A DNA stretch of 64,000 bases. Source: Demequina sp. NBRC 110057. Lineage in GTDB: Bacteria; Actinomycetota; Actinomycetes; Actinomycetales; Demequinaceae. Below, in pieces: positions 41,600 through 50,934 of this stretch. The stretch covers positions 372,001 to 436,000 of the forward strand of contig NZ_BBRN01000004.1 of the NCBI RefSeq assembly GCF_002090175.1, read 5' to 3'. The notes below the pieces were generated by a model. It worked only from the letters and a program-made list of their open reading frames with translations, was not told the origin of the DNA and made no database searches. How positions within the stretch are numbered: position 1 is the first letter of the stretch; each line of letters opens with the position of its first letter. The position numbers and the translations under genes were made by a program.

Positions 41600-44047
41600 T
41601 TAGCCGATGCCGAGCACCGGCGTCGCCAGGGGAGAGCCGGAGCCGTCGCGGCGGCCGTGCTCCTCGGGAAGCGCGACCTCCTGGCCGGCACCGGAGGTGG
41701 CCTTCGCCGGACCCTTGCCGACCCAGGCGATGAGGAGCGTGTCCTCACCCTTGAGGAAGCGGTGGGCGCGCACGCCGCCGGTCGCGCGACCCTTGGCGGG
41801 GTACTCCGAGAACGGGGTGATCTTCGCCGCGCCGGGAACCGTGCCGGGAAGCGCGGTGGAGGAACCGGCGACGGTGACCACCACGGCATCGGCCGGGGTC
41901 CTCACCACGCCGAAGAACAGCGCCTTCACGTCGTCCTCGACGTTGATGCCCGCCACGCCGCCGCCGGAGCGGCCCTGGGGCCTCACCTTGTCGGCCGCGA
42001 AACGCAGCAGCGACGCCTGGTCCGTGACGAAGACGAGCTCGCTCGAGTCGGACGCGGGGGCTGCGCCGATGACGCGGTCGCCATCGTGCAGCGAGATGAT
42101 CTCCCACGCGTCCTTGTTCGGAGCCGGCTCGGCCTTGACGCGCTTGACGACTCCATCGGCCGTGCCCAGGGCGAGCGGGACGTCGGACGTCAGGGACACG
42201 AGAGCGAGAGGCTCCTCGTCCTTGTCGAGCGTGAGGTGCTCCGACAGGGGAGAGCCGCCGCCGAGCGAGGGCGGTTCGCTCGTGGGCGCGAGCGCGGACA
42301 GTTCCATCATCGACAGGCGCAGCACGCGGCCCGCCGAAGTGACGACGCCGATGTCCGCACGCGTCGACGTGTGCAGCACCGAGCGCAGGACGTCGTGAGA
42401 ACTGCGGCGCCCCTCGCGGGCGGGCGCCTCATCGTCCGTGGTGCGCGCGATGAGGCCGGTTGCCGACAGCAGCGCGTAGCAGGGGGTGTCCTCGATCTCG
42501 AGGGACGGCGCGGCGGCCTTGCCCGCGCGTCCCGCGACGGCGCCCGGCGCGGACGCTGCGGAGGTGACGGCGCCGGCCTCCGCGAGGAGGATGGTACGGC
42601 GCGGTGTGCCGTGCTCGGCGGCCGCGGCGTCCATCTCGGCGCCCACGACGGCGCGCAGCGCGCTGTCCGAGCCGAGGATCTCCTCGAGGGCGGCGATCTC
42701 CGCGAGGAGCTGGGCCTTCTCGTTCTCGAGCTCGATGCGCGAGAACTTGGTGAGGCGTCGCAGGCGCAGCTCGAGGATGTACTCGGCCTGGATCTCCGAG
42801 AGGTCGAACGCCGTCATGAGTCGCTCGCGCGCCTCGGCCGTGTCCTCGGAGGAACGGATGATCTGGATCACGTCGTCGATGTCGAGGATCGCGATGAGCA
42901 GGCCGTCCACGAGGTGGAGGCGGTCGCGGCGTGCGCCTAGGCGGTGCTCGGAGCGTCGGCGCGTGACGTCGAGGCGGTGGCACACCCAGACGGTCAGCAT
43001 CTCCTTGAGGCCCATGGTCCGCGGCTGGCCCTCGACGAGCGCCACGTTGTTCATCGAGAAGGACTCCTCGAGCGGCGTGAGCTTGTACAGCCGCTCGAGC
43101 ACAGCATCGGGGTTGAAGCCGTTCTTGATCTCGATCACGAGCCTCAGGCCGTGGTGGCGGTCCGTGAGGTCGGTGACGGCGGTGACGCCCTGGAGCTTCT
43201 TCGCCGAGACGGCGTCCTTGATCTTCTCGATGACACGCTCGGGGCCCACGAGGTACGGAAGCTCGGTCACGACGATGCCCTGACGGCGGGCCGTGACCTT
43301 CTCGATGCGGGTGGTGGCGCGCGTGATGAACTTGCCGCGGCCTGTCTCGTACGCCTCGCGCACGCCGTCCAGGCCCACGATCTTGCCGCCGCCGGGAAGG
43401 TCGGGACCCGGCACGAACCGCATGAGCTCCTCGAGGGAGGCCTTCGGGTTGTCCAGCAGGTGGCGCGCCGCGGAGATGACCTCAATGAGGTTGTGCGGGG
43501 CCATGTTGGTCGCCATGCCCACGGCGATGCCCGATGCGCCGTTGACCAGGAGGTTCGGCAGCGCCGCGGGGAGAACCTCGGGCTGCGTGAGCTTGTTGTC
43601 GTAGTTGGGGACGCGGTCCACGACGTTCTCGTCGAGGTCGGCAATCATCGCCATCGACGCCTTCGCGAGGCGGGCCTCGGTGTAGCGCGCCGCGGCGGGG
43701 CCGTCGTCGAGCGAACCGAAGTTGCCGTGCCCGTCCACCAACGGCAGGCGCAGCGAGAAGGGCTGCGCCATGCGCACCAACGCGTCGTAGATCGCGCTGT
43801 CGCCGTGCGGGTGGTACTTACCCATGACCTCGCCGACCACGCGCGACGACTTCACGTGCCCGCGCTCGGGGCGCAGGCCCATGTCGCCCATCGCGTAGAT
43901 GATGCGACGCTGCACGGGCTTAAGGCCGTCGCGCGCGTCCGGCAGGGCGCGCGAATAGATGACCGAGTACGCGTACTCGAGGAAAGAGGTCTCCATCTCG
44001 GCGCTGACGTCGATGTCGACGATCTGGCTCTCGGGCGCGACGGCCAT
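41600..44047 (-). CDS. parC: DNA topoisomerase IV subunit A (ParC)
   Basis: The breakage-rejoining subunit, 815 residues. The catalytic Tyr122 lies in [12 protein letters not shown], and the quinolone pocket [14 protein letters not shown] has Ser84 and Asp88 (susceptible-type residues). A coiled-coil and tower region (LILELRL-type repeats about 400-460) and a C-terminal beta-pinwheel complete it. A poor GyrA-box-like QGRSGGG occurs in the pinwheel, so ParC fits better than GyrA. AGGAGA lies before the ATG at 44047; the longer frame to 44161 overlaps the promoter. It pairs with parE at 33.1 kb. Confidence 0.92.
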   Translation of the reverse strand: MAVAPESQIVDIDVSAEMETSFLEYAYSVIYSRALPDARDGLKPVQRRIIYAMGDMGLRPERGHVKSSRVVGEVMGKYHPHGDSAIYDALVRMAQPFSLRLPLVDGHGNFGSLDDGPAAARYTEARLAKASMAMIADLDENVVDRVPNYDNKLTQPEVLPAALPNLLVNGASGIAVGMATNMAPHNLIEVISAARHLLDNPKASLEELMRFVPGPDLPGGGKIVGLDGVREAYETGRGKFITRATTRIEKVTARRQGIVVTELPYLVGPERVIEKIKDAVSAKKLQGVTAVTDLTDRHHGLRLVIEIKNGFNPDAVLERLYKLTPLEESFSMNNVALVEGQPRTMGLKEMLTVWVCHRLDVTRRRSEHRLGARRDRLHLVDGLLIAILDIDDVIQIIRSSEDTAEARERLMTAFDLSEIQAEYILELRLRRLTKFSRIELENEKAQLLAEIAALEEILGSDSALRAVVGAEMDAAAAEHGTPRRTILLAEAGAVTSAASAPGAVAGRAGKAAAPSLEIEDTPCYALLSATGLIARTTDDEAPAREGRRSSHDVLRSVLHTSTRADIGVVTSAGRVLRLSMMELSALAPTSEPPSLGGGSPLSEHLTLDKDEEPLALVSLTSDVPLALGTADGVVKRVKAEPAPNKDAWEIISLHDGDRVIGAAPASDSSELVFVTDQASLLRFAADKVRPQGRSGGGVAGINVEDDVKALFFGVVRTPADAVVVTVAGSSTALPGTVPGAAKITPFSEYPAKGRATGGVRAHRFLKGEDTLLIAWVGKGPAKATSGAGQEVALPEEHGRRDGSGSPLATPVLGIG

Positions 44048-44169
44048 GGGTCTCCTGATCTCACGGTGGGGCGGTGACTGCCGGCCATTGTCTCGCACGC
44101 CGCCTACACGCGAGCACAGGGCACGCGGGCCGGTGGTCACACGGGCGCCAAGGTGGAACAATGTCCCGC

Positions 44170-44736
44170 ATGTCTCACACGCTCGACCAGGCCGTTGCCG
44201 TCGCCGGGTATTACCCGGCCCTCGCCAGTTCTGTACTGCGCAGAGCCATCGGCGACGAGACGGTGCAGGCGCACTTCGTGCACGCCGAGACCACGTTCGA
44301 CGACCGTGAGGTGCGTCGCCACATGACGGTGCTCGTCCTCACGGACACGCGCCTGCTGCGCATGCACATCGACGACGGCTCGGGGCACTCCGTCGAGGGC
44401 GCGCACGAGGCATCGGCCACCGTGGAGACCGCGATGCTCACCGCCGTCACCCACACCGCGATGACGCACGTGGTGCACCACCCCGAGAACTTCTCGGACG
44501 GCGACGCGCCCAGCGAGCTGGTCCTCGCCGTCGGCTGGGGAGTGCACTCGCGCATCGAACTGGAGCCCGCCTCGTGCGGCGACGAGTCCTGCGACGCCGA
44601 CCACGGCTACACGGGCGGCATCACCGGCGACGACACCCTGGTGCGCGCCTCTGCCATCGCGGACGGCGAGGAGACGGTGCGCGCCCTGGAGGACTTCGCC
44701 GACGCCCTCCAGCGGGCGCTCGGCCGGCGCGGGTGA
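44170..44736 (+). CDS. DUF5998 family protein
   Basis: A 188-residue actinobacterial protein. A beta-rich core ([35 protein letters not shown]) resembles lipid-binding or PH-like folds in shape, but this is only an impression. [13 protein letters not shown] (about 138-150) adds two Cys. The ATG at 44170 is chosen because AACAAT (44157-44162) ends seven bases before it, and the ATG at 44161 overlaps the hexamer. The next gene starts inside its stop codon (GTGA), so three genes (44170-46489) form a coupled operon. Confidence 0.8.
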   Translation: MSHTLDQAVAVAGYYPALASSVLRRAIGDETVQAHFVHAETTFDDREVRRHMTVLVLTDTRLLRMHIDDGSGHSVEGAHEASATVETAMLTAVTHTAMTHVVHHPENFSDGDAPSELVLAVGWGVHSRIELEPASCGDESCDADHGYTGGITGDDTLVRASAIADGEETVRALEDFADALQRALGRRG

Positions 44737-45905
44737 ACCTACCCGAGCGCCTGGCGGCCGCCGGGCTCACCCTTCCCGACTACGGGCGCCGTGACCTCGG
44801 CGCCGTCCTGTCGGGCGCCTTCGCGGCGGTCGGGGCGGCCGATGCCGTTGTCGGCCGCGACGCTCGCGCCGACCAGGCGAGGCTCGGGCTGGGGGCGCGG
44901 TCCCACGTGGTGGTGGTGCTGCTCGACGGCCTCGGCGCGCTGCAGCTCGGCGAGTTCGGCGGCCACGCGCCGTTCCTGCGTTCCATCGCCAGGAAGGGGC
45001 TGTCGGCCGGCTACCCGTCGACCACGGCATCGTCCCTCGCGTTCCTCGGCACCGGACGCCCCGCCGGGCAGACCGGTATGGCCGGCTACACCGTCAGGAA
45101 TCCCCGCACGGGCGGGCTCGCCAACCTCGTGTCGTGGGACGGCGCGTACGACGCCCACGAGTGGCAGCCGTACCCGAGTCTCCTGGAGGCGGCCTCCGCG
45201 CAGGGCGTCGCGGTGACCGCGATCGGCAAGGCGCGCTTCGAGGGCTCGGGCCTCACCCAGGCGGCCCTGCGCGGCGGCACCTTCGTGGGCGCCGAGGGAC
45301 TCGACGCGCGCGTGGACGCAGCGCTCGCAGCGGCCCGCCGGCCCGGCGTCACGTATCTGTACTGGGCCGAGATCGACAAGGCAGGGCACCATCACGGGTG
45401 GGGGTCCGATGCCTGGGTCGCCCAACTCGAGGACGCCGACCGCGCGTTGCGGCGCCTCGCAAGCTCGCTGCCGCGCGGTGCCGCCTTGGTTGCCACGGCG
45501 GACCACGGCATGGTGAACGTCACGGGTGCCGAGCGCTGGGACGTCGCGGAGGACGCCGCGCTGCGCGAAGGCGTCGCGCTCGTCGCCGGCGAGCCGCGCG
45601 CCATGCACCTCCACGTGGAGTCCCCGGCCGCGGCCTCGGACGTCGCCGCGCGCTGGTCGGAGCGGCTGGGGAGTGCCGCGGTCGTCGCCACGCGCGAGGA
45701 GGCGCGGGAGCATCGGCTGTTCGGAGTGCTCGACGCGTCGGTCGAGGACCGCATCGGCGACGTCGTGGTGGCCATGGCGGGACGCGCGAGCGTCGTCGAC
45801 TCGCGCACCCAGACCAAGGCGTCGCTGTCGTTGGTCGGGATGCACGGCTCCCTCACCCCTGCGGAGCTGAGGATCCCCCTGCTCGTCGCGGAGGCGGCGG
45901 CGTGA
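44733..45905 (+). CDS. Alkaline phosphatase / nucleotide pyrophosphatase superfamily protein
   Basis: A 390-residue metal-dependent phosphohydrolase. Metal and nucleophile sites of the superfamily are visible: VVVVLLDGLGALQ (Asp), GYPSTTASSLAFLGTG (Thr nucleophile), EIDKAGHHHGWGS (Asp/His), TADHGMVN (Asp/His) and a C-terminal MHGSLTP (His). No signal peptide is seen, so it is cytoplasmic. The substrate is unknown. The GTG start overlaps the DUF5998 stop by four bases, and the next GTG overlaps its own stop the same way. Confidence 0.88.
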   Translation: MNLPERLAAAGLTLPDYGRRDLGAVLSGAFAAVGAADAVVGRDARADQARLGLGARSHVVVVLLDGLGALQLGEFGGHAPFLRSIARKGLSAGYPSTTASSLAFLGTGRPAGQTGMAGYTVRNPRTGGLANLVSWDGAYDAHEWQPYPSLLEAASAQGVAVTAIGKARFEGSGLTQAALRGGTFVGAEGLDARVDAALAAARRPGVTYLYWAEIDKAGHHHGWGSDAWVAQLEDADRALRRLASSLPRGAALVATADHGMVNVTGAERWDVAEDAALREGVALVAGEPRAMHLHVESPAAASDVAARWSERLGSAAVVATREEAREHRLFGVLDASVEDRIGDVVVAMAGRASVVDSRTQTKASLSLVGMHGSLTPAELRIPLLVAEAAA

Positions 45906-46489
45906 GCGCCGTCGTGTTTGGCGAGGCCTCGGCCGCCGCCCGCATCGTGGTGGTCCCCGGCTGGGGAGGCTCAGGCGAGGCCCATTGGCAGTCGCTGTGG
46001 CAGGCCGCCCACCCCGCGGCCTCCCGCACGGCGCCGGCCAGCTGGGACGAGCCTGACCTCGAGGATTGGATCGCCGCCCTCGACCGGGCCGTCGCGGCCG
46101 GCCCCGACGCGCCGCTGCTCGTGGCACACAGCCTTGGCACGTATGTCAGCGCTCTATGGATGGCGCTGCACCCCGGACGTGCGCGTGGGGCGCTGCTCGT
46201 GGCACCTCCCGACCCCGGGCGTGACGGCGCGGCCGACGCCATCCGTGGGTTCGCGCGTGACTCCTTCGACGCCGTGGGCGAGCCCGCCATCGCGGTGGCC
46301 AGCACCGACGACCCCTACGGGACGCTCGATCACGCGCGCTGGTACGCGTCGCAGGTGGGCGCGCCGCTCGAGGTCGCCGGCGCGTACGGGCACATCAACG
46401 CGGATTCCGGCCTTGGCGGGTGGCCCCAGGGGCTCGACCTGCTCGAGCGGCTGGCCCTCGCCACCCACGCGTCAGATGAATCCCCTTGA
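45902..46489 (+). CDS. RBBP9/YdeN-type alpha/beta hydrolase
   Basis: A 195-residue serine hydrolase of the RBBP9/YdeN family. Visible are the oxyanion-side VVPGWGGSGEAHWQSLW, the nucleophile Ser in LLVAHSLGTYVSALW, an Asp in STDDPYG, and the catalytic His in YGHINADSGLGGWPQG. The GTG start shares GTGA with the preceding stop. It is the last gene of the operon. Its natural substrate is unknown. Confidence 0.88.
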   Translation: MSAVVFGEASAAARIVVVPGWGGSGEAHWQSLWQAAHPAASRTAPASWDEPDLEDWIAALDRAVAAGPDAPLLVAHSLGTYVSALWMALHPGRARGALLVAPPDPGRDGAADAIRGFARDSFDAVGEPAIAVASTDDPYGTLDHARWYASQVGAPLEVAGAYGHINADSGLGGWPQGLDLLERLALATHASDESP

Positions 46490-46533
46490 CTCGTCTCAGG
46501 GTTGAGGCGAACCACACGGATCCATCGGACGGC

Positions 46534-47562
46534 TTAGTCGTTCTTGGCTCCGAAGACGATCTCGTCCCAGCTGGGCACTGACGAGCGACCCGAGCGACGG
46601 CTCGGCTTACGCTCCGGGGCCGATGCCTCGGGCTCGTCTGCGGTCGCGGCGCTGGGTGCGGCCGCCTCGTCGTCACCACGGCGGGCGGATCCCGCGGGGT
46701 GACCCATCGAGCCGGCCGGCGGCGAGGAGAATCCCACGTCGGCCTGGCGCTGACGCTGTACCGCGGGGCCGAAGCCCTCGAAGCCGCCGTCGTCGTCGTG
46801 GTCGTCGAGGTCATCGGCATCGACGCTGTCACGGGTGCCGCGGCGCGCGTCAAGGTCGTCCAGGAGGAGCTCGGTCTGCGTGGGCTCGGTCTCCAGGGGA
46901 GCGGGCATGGCGGGCCGCGCCTGGTCGAGCGGGGCGGCGTCGTCCTTCGCATCGCGCACGGCGCTGAGGTGACGCTTGGGGATCGGCACATCAAGAAGCT
47001 CGGTCTCGGTGAGCCAGCGCGACTCGTCGTCGAGCGCGGTCACGGCGCGAGCGGTGTGGTCAAAGGACCACTGGGCGCGCACGTTGCGGCCCTCGACGCG
47101 GTAGTCGGCCGCCACCATCCACGGCTCGTCGACCTCGCGCCACGCGTCCCAGCGGACGGCCTCGGGGTCGACGCCGCGACCGGCGAGGCGGTCGGTGACG
47201 AGCTCGCCGAGCACAGGGGAGTCGGACTCACGCCCGATGCGCGTGCCGCGGGCGAGGTCGGCGATGTAGGAACGCTCGGCGAGCACGGGGCTCTCGTAGC
47301 GCTCAAGCAGGGCCAGCGGCTGCCCGGTCAGTTCGGCGAGCTCGGCGGCGTTGAGGCCCCCGCGGATGCGCTGCTGAATCTCGCGCGGGCTCATGGCGGG
47401 GGCGTCGTCGCCGCCGTCATCGGCGGCACGGCGAGGGCGTACTGTCGCGACCGCGCGGCGAAGGTCGTCGGTCAACTCGAGCTCAAACTGCTCGCCCGAC
47501 TCCCCGGTAAGCACCAGGTGCTCGCCGTCGTCTCCCGGTCGCACGAAGGAAAGTCGCGTCAT
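46534..47562 (-). CDS. sepH: Septation protein SepH
   Basis: 342 residues. SepH (DUF3071) promotes FtsZ assembly at septa in actinobacteria. The N-terminal domain shows MTRLSFVRPGDDGEHLVL and the helix-turn-helix-like SPREIQQRIRGGLNAAELAE followed by LTGQPLALLERYE. A long acidic, low-complexity linker (about 215-315) precedes the conserved C-terminal tail SVPSWDEIVFG. The ATG at 47562 has CACCCT six bases ahead; longer readings pass under the IMPase gene. It is divergent from the IMPase gene, with 87 bp between. Confidence 0.93.
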   Translation of the reverse strand: MTRLSFVRPGDDGEHLVLTGESGEQFELELTDDLRRAVATVRPRRAADDGGDDAPAMSPREIQQRIRGGLNAAELAELTGQPLALLERYESPVLAERSYIADLARGTRIGRESDSPVLGELVTDRLAGRGVDPEAVRWDAWREVDEPWMVAADYRVEGRNVRAQWSFDHTARAVTALDDESRWLTETELLDVPIPKRHLSAVRDAKDDAAPLDQARPAMPAPLETEPTQTELLLDDLDARRGTRDSVDADDLDDHDDDGGFEGFGPAVQRQRQADVGFSSPPAGSMGHPAGSARRGDDEAAAPSAATADEPEASAPERKPSRRSGRSSVPSWDEIVFGAKND

Positions 47563-47649
47563 GCCCTCAGGGTGCCACGCAGGGCAGCCAAAGGTGGCGT
47601 GCGCCACGCCCGAGCCCGCAATCGGGCGCGGTGCGGCACCATGGTCGCC

Positions 47650-48477
47650 ATGACCCCTTCCGACTCGCTCCTCGACGTTGCCCGACGCCTCGCCAGCGAG
47701 GCGGGTGACCTGATCCGCGAAGGCCGCGCCTCGGCGCAGGTGGCGGCCACCAAATCTTCCAGCGTGGACATCGTCACGCAGATGGACCTCGCGTCCGAGC
47801 GGCTGCTGCGCGACCGCCTCGCGCAGTGGCGCCCCGGCGACGGCATCCTGGGCGAGGAGGGTGACGACGTCGAGAGCGAGACCGGCATCACGTGGGTGCT
47901 GGACCCTATCGACGGCACCGTCAACTACCTGTACGGCATCCCGCACTACGGGGTATCGGTGGCGGCCGTGAGCGGCGAGCCCACCACGCACGGCTGGACC
48001 CTTGAGGCTGGCGCCATCAGCGACGCGACGGGAGTCCTGTGGTCCGCCGCGCGGGGTCAGGGAGCGTTCCGCGACGGCGAGTCGCTGACGCGCGCCGGCG
48101 ATGCCCCTCCGTTGGAGCGCACCCTGCTGGCCACCGGGTTCCAGTACCTGGCCGAGCGCCGTGAGGCCCAGGGGCGCGTCGCGGCCGCCATGGTGAGCCG
48201 CGTGCGAGACATCCGACGCCTCGGCGCCGGCGCCATCGATCTGTGCCACGTGGCGGCCGGCACCGTCGACGCCTACTACGAGCACGGCCTGCAGCCGTGG
48301 GACATCGCCGCGGGCGCCTTGATCGCGCGCGAGGCGGGTCTGATGGTCGCGGGGATCGACGGTGGACCGGCGGACGAAAGCGTCCTCATCGCGGCCGCTC
48401 CCGAGCGCTGGCACGAGCTGCGGGACGCGCTCGTCGAGGCGGGCGCCGCGCACCTGTGGGACGCGGCGGGCCGGTAG
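47650..48477 (+). CDS. suhB: Inositol monophosphatase family protein
   Basis: A Mg2+-dependent phosphatase of 275 residues. Metal sites are present: GEEGDD (about 78-83), WVLDPIDGTVNYLYGIP, and WDIAAGALIAREAG near the C-terminus. Substrates in this family include inositol phosphates and other sugar phosphates, and the choice is not visible here. The ATG at 47650 is preferred to 47641 because CACCAT (47637-47642) overlaps the latter and ends seven bases before the former. Its position between the sigma-factor-linked genes and DUF4193 follows M. tuberculosis suhB, from memory. Confidence 0.9.
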   Translation: MTPSDSLLDVARRLASEAGDLIREGRASAQVAATKSSSVDIVTQMDLASERLLRDRLAQWRPGDGILGEEGDDVESETGITWVLDPIDGTVNYLYGIPHYGVSVAAVSGEPTTHGWTLEAGAISDATGVLWSAARGQGAFRDGESLTRAGDAPPLERTLLATGFQYLAERREAQGRVAAAMVSRVRDIRRLGAGAIDLCHVAAGTVDAYYEHGLQPWDIAAGALIAREAGLMVAGIDGGPADESVLIAAAPERWHELRDALVEAGAAHLWDAAGR

Positions 48478-48502
48478 AGTCGCGCTCCGCCGAATTTTGG
48501 GG

Positions 48503-48550
48503 CACAATGCCTGCGCCCGAGGGAACAAATCACCCTCGCGCGGCATTGTG
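48503..48550. repeat. Bulged 18-bp inverted repeat upstream of DUF4193 gene
   Basis: The left arm (48503-48523) pairs with the right arm (48533-48550) in blocks of 9, 4 and 5 bp, with T and CC bulges on the left and a 9-base loop AACAAATCA. The outer block starts with CACAAT, a -10-like hexamer. A separate perfect palindrome, TGTGTACACA, overlaps its end (48547-48556). It could be the IMPase terminator, a leader hairpin or an operator. Confidence 0.6.
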
Positions 48551-48588
48551 TACACACATGTTGCACACCCGAAGGGAAGAACTGCCTG

Positions 48589-48888
48589 ATGGCAACTGAC
48601 TACGACGCTCCCCGCAAGACCGACGACGAGATCTCGGCCGATTCGATCGAGGAGCTGAAGGCCCGCCGCAACGACAAGACGTCTGGCGTGGTCGACGAGG
48701 ACGAGACCGAGGCCGCAGAGGGCTTCGAGCTCCCCGGCGCGGACCTGTCCGGCGAAGAGCTCTCGGTGCGCGTGCTTCCTGCGCAGCAGGACGAGTTCAC
48801 TTGCATGTCCTGCTTCCTGGTCCACCACCGCAGCCAGCTTGCCGAGCTGCGCGGCGACCAGCCGATCTGCACGGAGTGCGCGGCCTAA
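48589..48888 (+). CDS. DUF4193 zinc-ribbon protein
   Basis: 99 residues. The first 60 are acidic and probably flexible. The C-terminal part has a zinc-ribbon layout: CMSC and, 21 residues later, CTEC, with HHR between. It is conserved in actinobacteria, has no firm function, and corresponds to Rv2699c from memory. GGGAAG lies before the ATG, and the 111-bp upstream region holds an unusual inverted repeat and a palindrome. The dut gene follows after seven bases. Confidence 0.88.
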   Translation: MATDYDAPRKTDDEISADSIEELKARRNDKTSGVVDEDETEAAEGFELPGADLSGEELSVRVLPAQQDEFTCMSCFLVHHRSQLAELRGDQPICTECAA

Positions 48889-48895
48889 GCGGCCG

Positions 48896-49351
48896 ATGAC
48901 GATGGCCTCCCTCGACGTGCTGGTCTCCACGACCTCGCCCGACGTTCCGCTTCCGCGCTACTCGCATCCCGGCGATGCGGGCGCGGACATCACGACACGC
49001 GTGGACGTGGAGATCGCACCGGGGGAGCGCGTCACCGTCCCCACCGGACTTTCCATCGCGCTGCCGGACGGCTTCGCCGCCTTCGTGCACCCGCGATCAG
49101 GCCTCGCCGCGAAGCGCGGCCTCACCATCGTGAACGCCCCCGGCACCGTCGACGCCGGGTACAGGGGCGAGATTCAGGTCACGCTCCTCAACACCGATGC
49201 GCGCGAGGCGGTGTCGCTGAAGGCAGGCGACCGCATCGCGCAGCTGGTCATCCAGCGCGTCGAGCGCGCCGACTTTGTGCAGGTGGACCGGCTCCCCGGC
49301 TCCCACCGCGGCGAGGGCGGGTTCGGCTCCACGGGGGTGACCGATGCCTGA
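48896..49351 (+). CDS. dut: dUTP diphosphatase
   Basis: Hydrolyses dUTP to dUMP and PPi, protecting DNA from uracil. It has 151 residues and is a trimeric enzyme. All five motifs are visible: HPGDAGADI (1), PRSGLAAKRG (2), NAPGTVDAGYRGEI (3), GDRIAQLVIQRV (4) and the P-loop-like RGEGGFGSTG (5). Two in-frame ATGs (48896 and 48902) compete; neither has a good ribosome site, so coupling to the DUF4193 stop seven bases ahead is likely. The 3' end overlaps the DUF3710 gene by eight bases. Confidence 0.95.
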   Translation: MTMASLDVLVSTTSPDVPLPRYSHPGDAGADITTRVDVEIAPGERVTVPTGLSIALPDGFAAFVHPRSGLAAKRGLTIVNAPGTVDAGYRGEIQVTLLNTDAREAVSLKAGDRIAQLVIQRVERADFVQVDRLPGSHRGEGGFGSTGVTDA

Positions 49352-49946
49352 GAACCTTCCCGACGTCCTCGACGGGCTCGAGCGCCTCGACGGGCCATGG
49401 AGCCTCGCAGACGCGCCCGCCGACGCGACCTTCATCGACTTCGGCGCGCTGCGCGTGGGAGCCGTCGAGGGCCTGCGCTTCCGCCCCGAATACGACCAGG
49501 CCACCCGTACCTGCGGCGCCGTCTCGATCCGTTCGGGCCTGGTCCAGGTTCAGCTGCAGGTGGTCGCGGCCCCTCGCGGCGAGGACCGCTGGACGGCGCT
49601 GCGCCCCCAGATGGCCGAGCGGCTTCGCGCCGAGGGTGCCCACGTGAGCGTTGTCGAGGGAGACCTCGGGCCCGAGCTTGCCGTGCTGCGCCCCCACCAG
49701 CGCCCCGACGGCACCACCGCCGCCATCCCCATGCGTGTGCAGGGCATCGGCGGCGACCGCTGGATGCTCAAGGTCACGAGCATCGGCCCCACCGTCCACG
49801 ACGCCGCCACGCGCGCGAAGGTGGACGCACTCGTGTCCCGCTGCGCCGTGGAGCGCGGCTCCGGCCCCGCGGTGGCCGGCTCGGTCCTTGAGCTGACGCC
49901 GCCGCCCGGCGCCCCGCGCCCCGGCGCGGAGGGAGGCCGCGCATGA
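49344..49946 (+). CDS. DUF3710 family protein
   Basis: A 200-residue actinobacterial protein of unknown function. It has an alternating beta layout (ATFIDFGALRVGAVEGLRFR; GAVSIRSGLVQVQLQVVAAP) and a C-terminal Pro/Gly-rich tail. It lies inside a run of overlapping genes (dut, DUF3710, OB-fold, DUF3159), with eight- and four-base overlaps on its two sides, so expression is coupled. The same order occurs in M. tuberculosis (Rv2697c-Rv2693c), from memory. Confidence 0.85.
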   Translation: MPENLPDVLDGLERLDGPWSLADAPADATFIDFGALRVGAVEGLRFRPEYDQATRTCGAVSIRSGLVQVQLQVVAAPRGEDRWTALRPQMAERLRAEGAHVSVVEGDLGPELAVLRPHQRPDGTTAAIPMRVQGIGGDRWMLKVTSIGPTVHDAATRAKVDALVSRCAVERGSGPAVAGSVLELTPPPGAPRPGAEGGRA

Positions 49947-50221
49947 GCGTCGCCCCCACGGCGCAGCGCATCGCCGACGCCGCGGCTCGCGAGGTCGTCA
50001 CGCTCGCCGGCCGCGTGGTGGCCCTGCAGGTGGAGCCCCACGACGCGGCCCCCCAGCTCACCGCGCGCATCGACGACGGCACCGGCCGCATCGACGCGGT
50101 CTTCATGGGTCGGCGCGTGATCCCCGGCATCGAGGCGGGCGTCCAGCTCACCATCGAGGGCCGCATCTCCGACGCCGACGCGCGCCCGCGCATCTACAAC
50201 CCGCGCTACTGGCTGTCGTGA
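49943..50221 (+). CDS. OB-fold nucleic-acid-binding domain protein
   Basis: 92 residues forming a single OB fold of the tRNA-anticodon/RecG-wedge type: VTLAGRVVALQVEPHDAAPQ, LTARIDDGTGRIDAVFMG, and QLTIEGRISDADARPRIYNP. Single-stranded DNA or RNA binding is likely from the fold. ATGA overlaps the DUF3710 stop, and its own stop overlaps the DUF3159 GTG. Confidence 0.85.
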   Translation: MSVAPTAQRIADAAAREVVTLAGRVVALQVEPHDAAPQLTARIDDGTGRIDAVFMGRRVIPGIEAGVQLTIEGRISDADARPRIYNPRYWLS

Positions 50222-50934
50222 GCGACGAGCCGCGCGAGACCGGCGACGCCGGCGCCAACACCCCCGCAGCACGCCCCGAGGTCGCCCGCGGACTCGGGCA
50301 GGCGCTGAACTCCGAGGAGTTCAACCTCGCCGAGGCGGTCGGCGGCTGGCGTGGCTTCGCCGAGGCCGCAGCGCCCGGCGTGGTGTTCGTCGCGGCGTAC
50401 CTGATCGACGGGTCGATGCAGGTCCCCGTCATCGCGGCGGTCGTGACCATGCTGATCCTCGTCGCGGTGAGGCTCGTGCAGCGCTCCTCGATCCAGCAGG
50501 CGCTCTCCGGCGCGGTGGGCGTCGCCATCGGCGCCATCTGGGCGTGGCGCACTGGCGAGCCCAGCGACTACTTCGTGGGAGGCCTGTGGCTCAACGGCGC
50601 GTACCTCGTGGGCCTCGTCATCTCCATGCTCGTACGCTGGCCGGCCGTCGGCATCGTCGCCGGCCTCCTGCGGGGGGAGGGCACCGGGTGGCGCACGCGC
50701 CGCGGCGAGATGCGGGCCATGCAAGTGGCGACGGCGATCCTCGTCGCGATGTTCGCGCTGCGCCTCGCGGTGCAGGTGCCGCTCTACCTCAGCGACCAGG
50801 TGGCCGCACTCGGCACTGCACGGCTCGCCATGGGCGTGCCGCTGTTCGCGCTTACTCTGTGGGCGGTGTGGATCGTGGTGCGGAGCGCAGCACCGGCGTC
50901 AGAGACTCAGGATCCGCCTCAGCCGACACGATGA
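50218..50934 (+). CDS. DUF3159 family membrane protein
   Basis: 238 residues, with a polar N-terminus (about 1-45) then five to six membrane helices (about 52-66, 69-85, 92-108, 122-141, 175-190 and 202-222). No catalytic motif is seen; the family is actinobacterial. The GTG start overlaps the OB-fold stop. Its last 83 bases overlap, on the opposite strand, the 3' end of the TrkA gene at 50852. It is adjacent to K+ regulators here and, as I recall, in mycobacteria, so a link to ion transport is possible. Confidence 0.85.
   Translation: MSDEPRETGDAGANTPAARPEVARGLGQALNSEEFNLAEAVGGWRGFAEAAAPGVVFVAAYLIDGSMQVPVIAAVVTMLILVAVRLVQRSSIQQALSGAVGVAIGAIWAWRTGEPSDYFVGGLWLNGAYLVGLVISMLVRWPAVGIVAGLLRGEGTGWRTRRGEMRAMQVATAILVAMFALRLAVQVPLYLSDQVAALGTARLAMGVPLFALTLWAVWIVVRSAAPASETQDPPQPTR

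Noticed and set aside
38470-41889. 1139-codon open frame opposite ppc
   Set aside because: The plus strand encodes a full PEP carboxylase with all motifs; the antisense frame has no recognisable domain.
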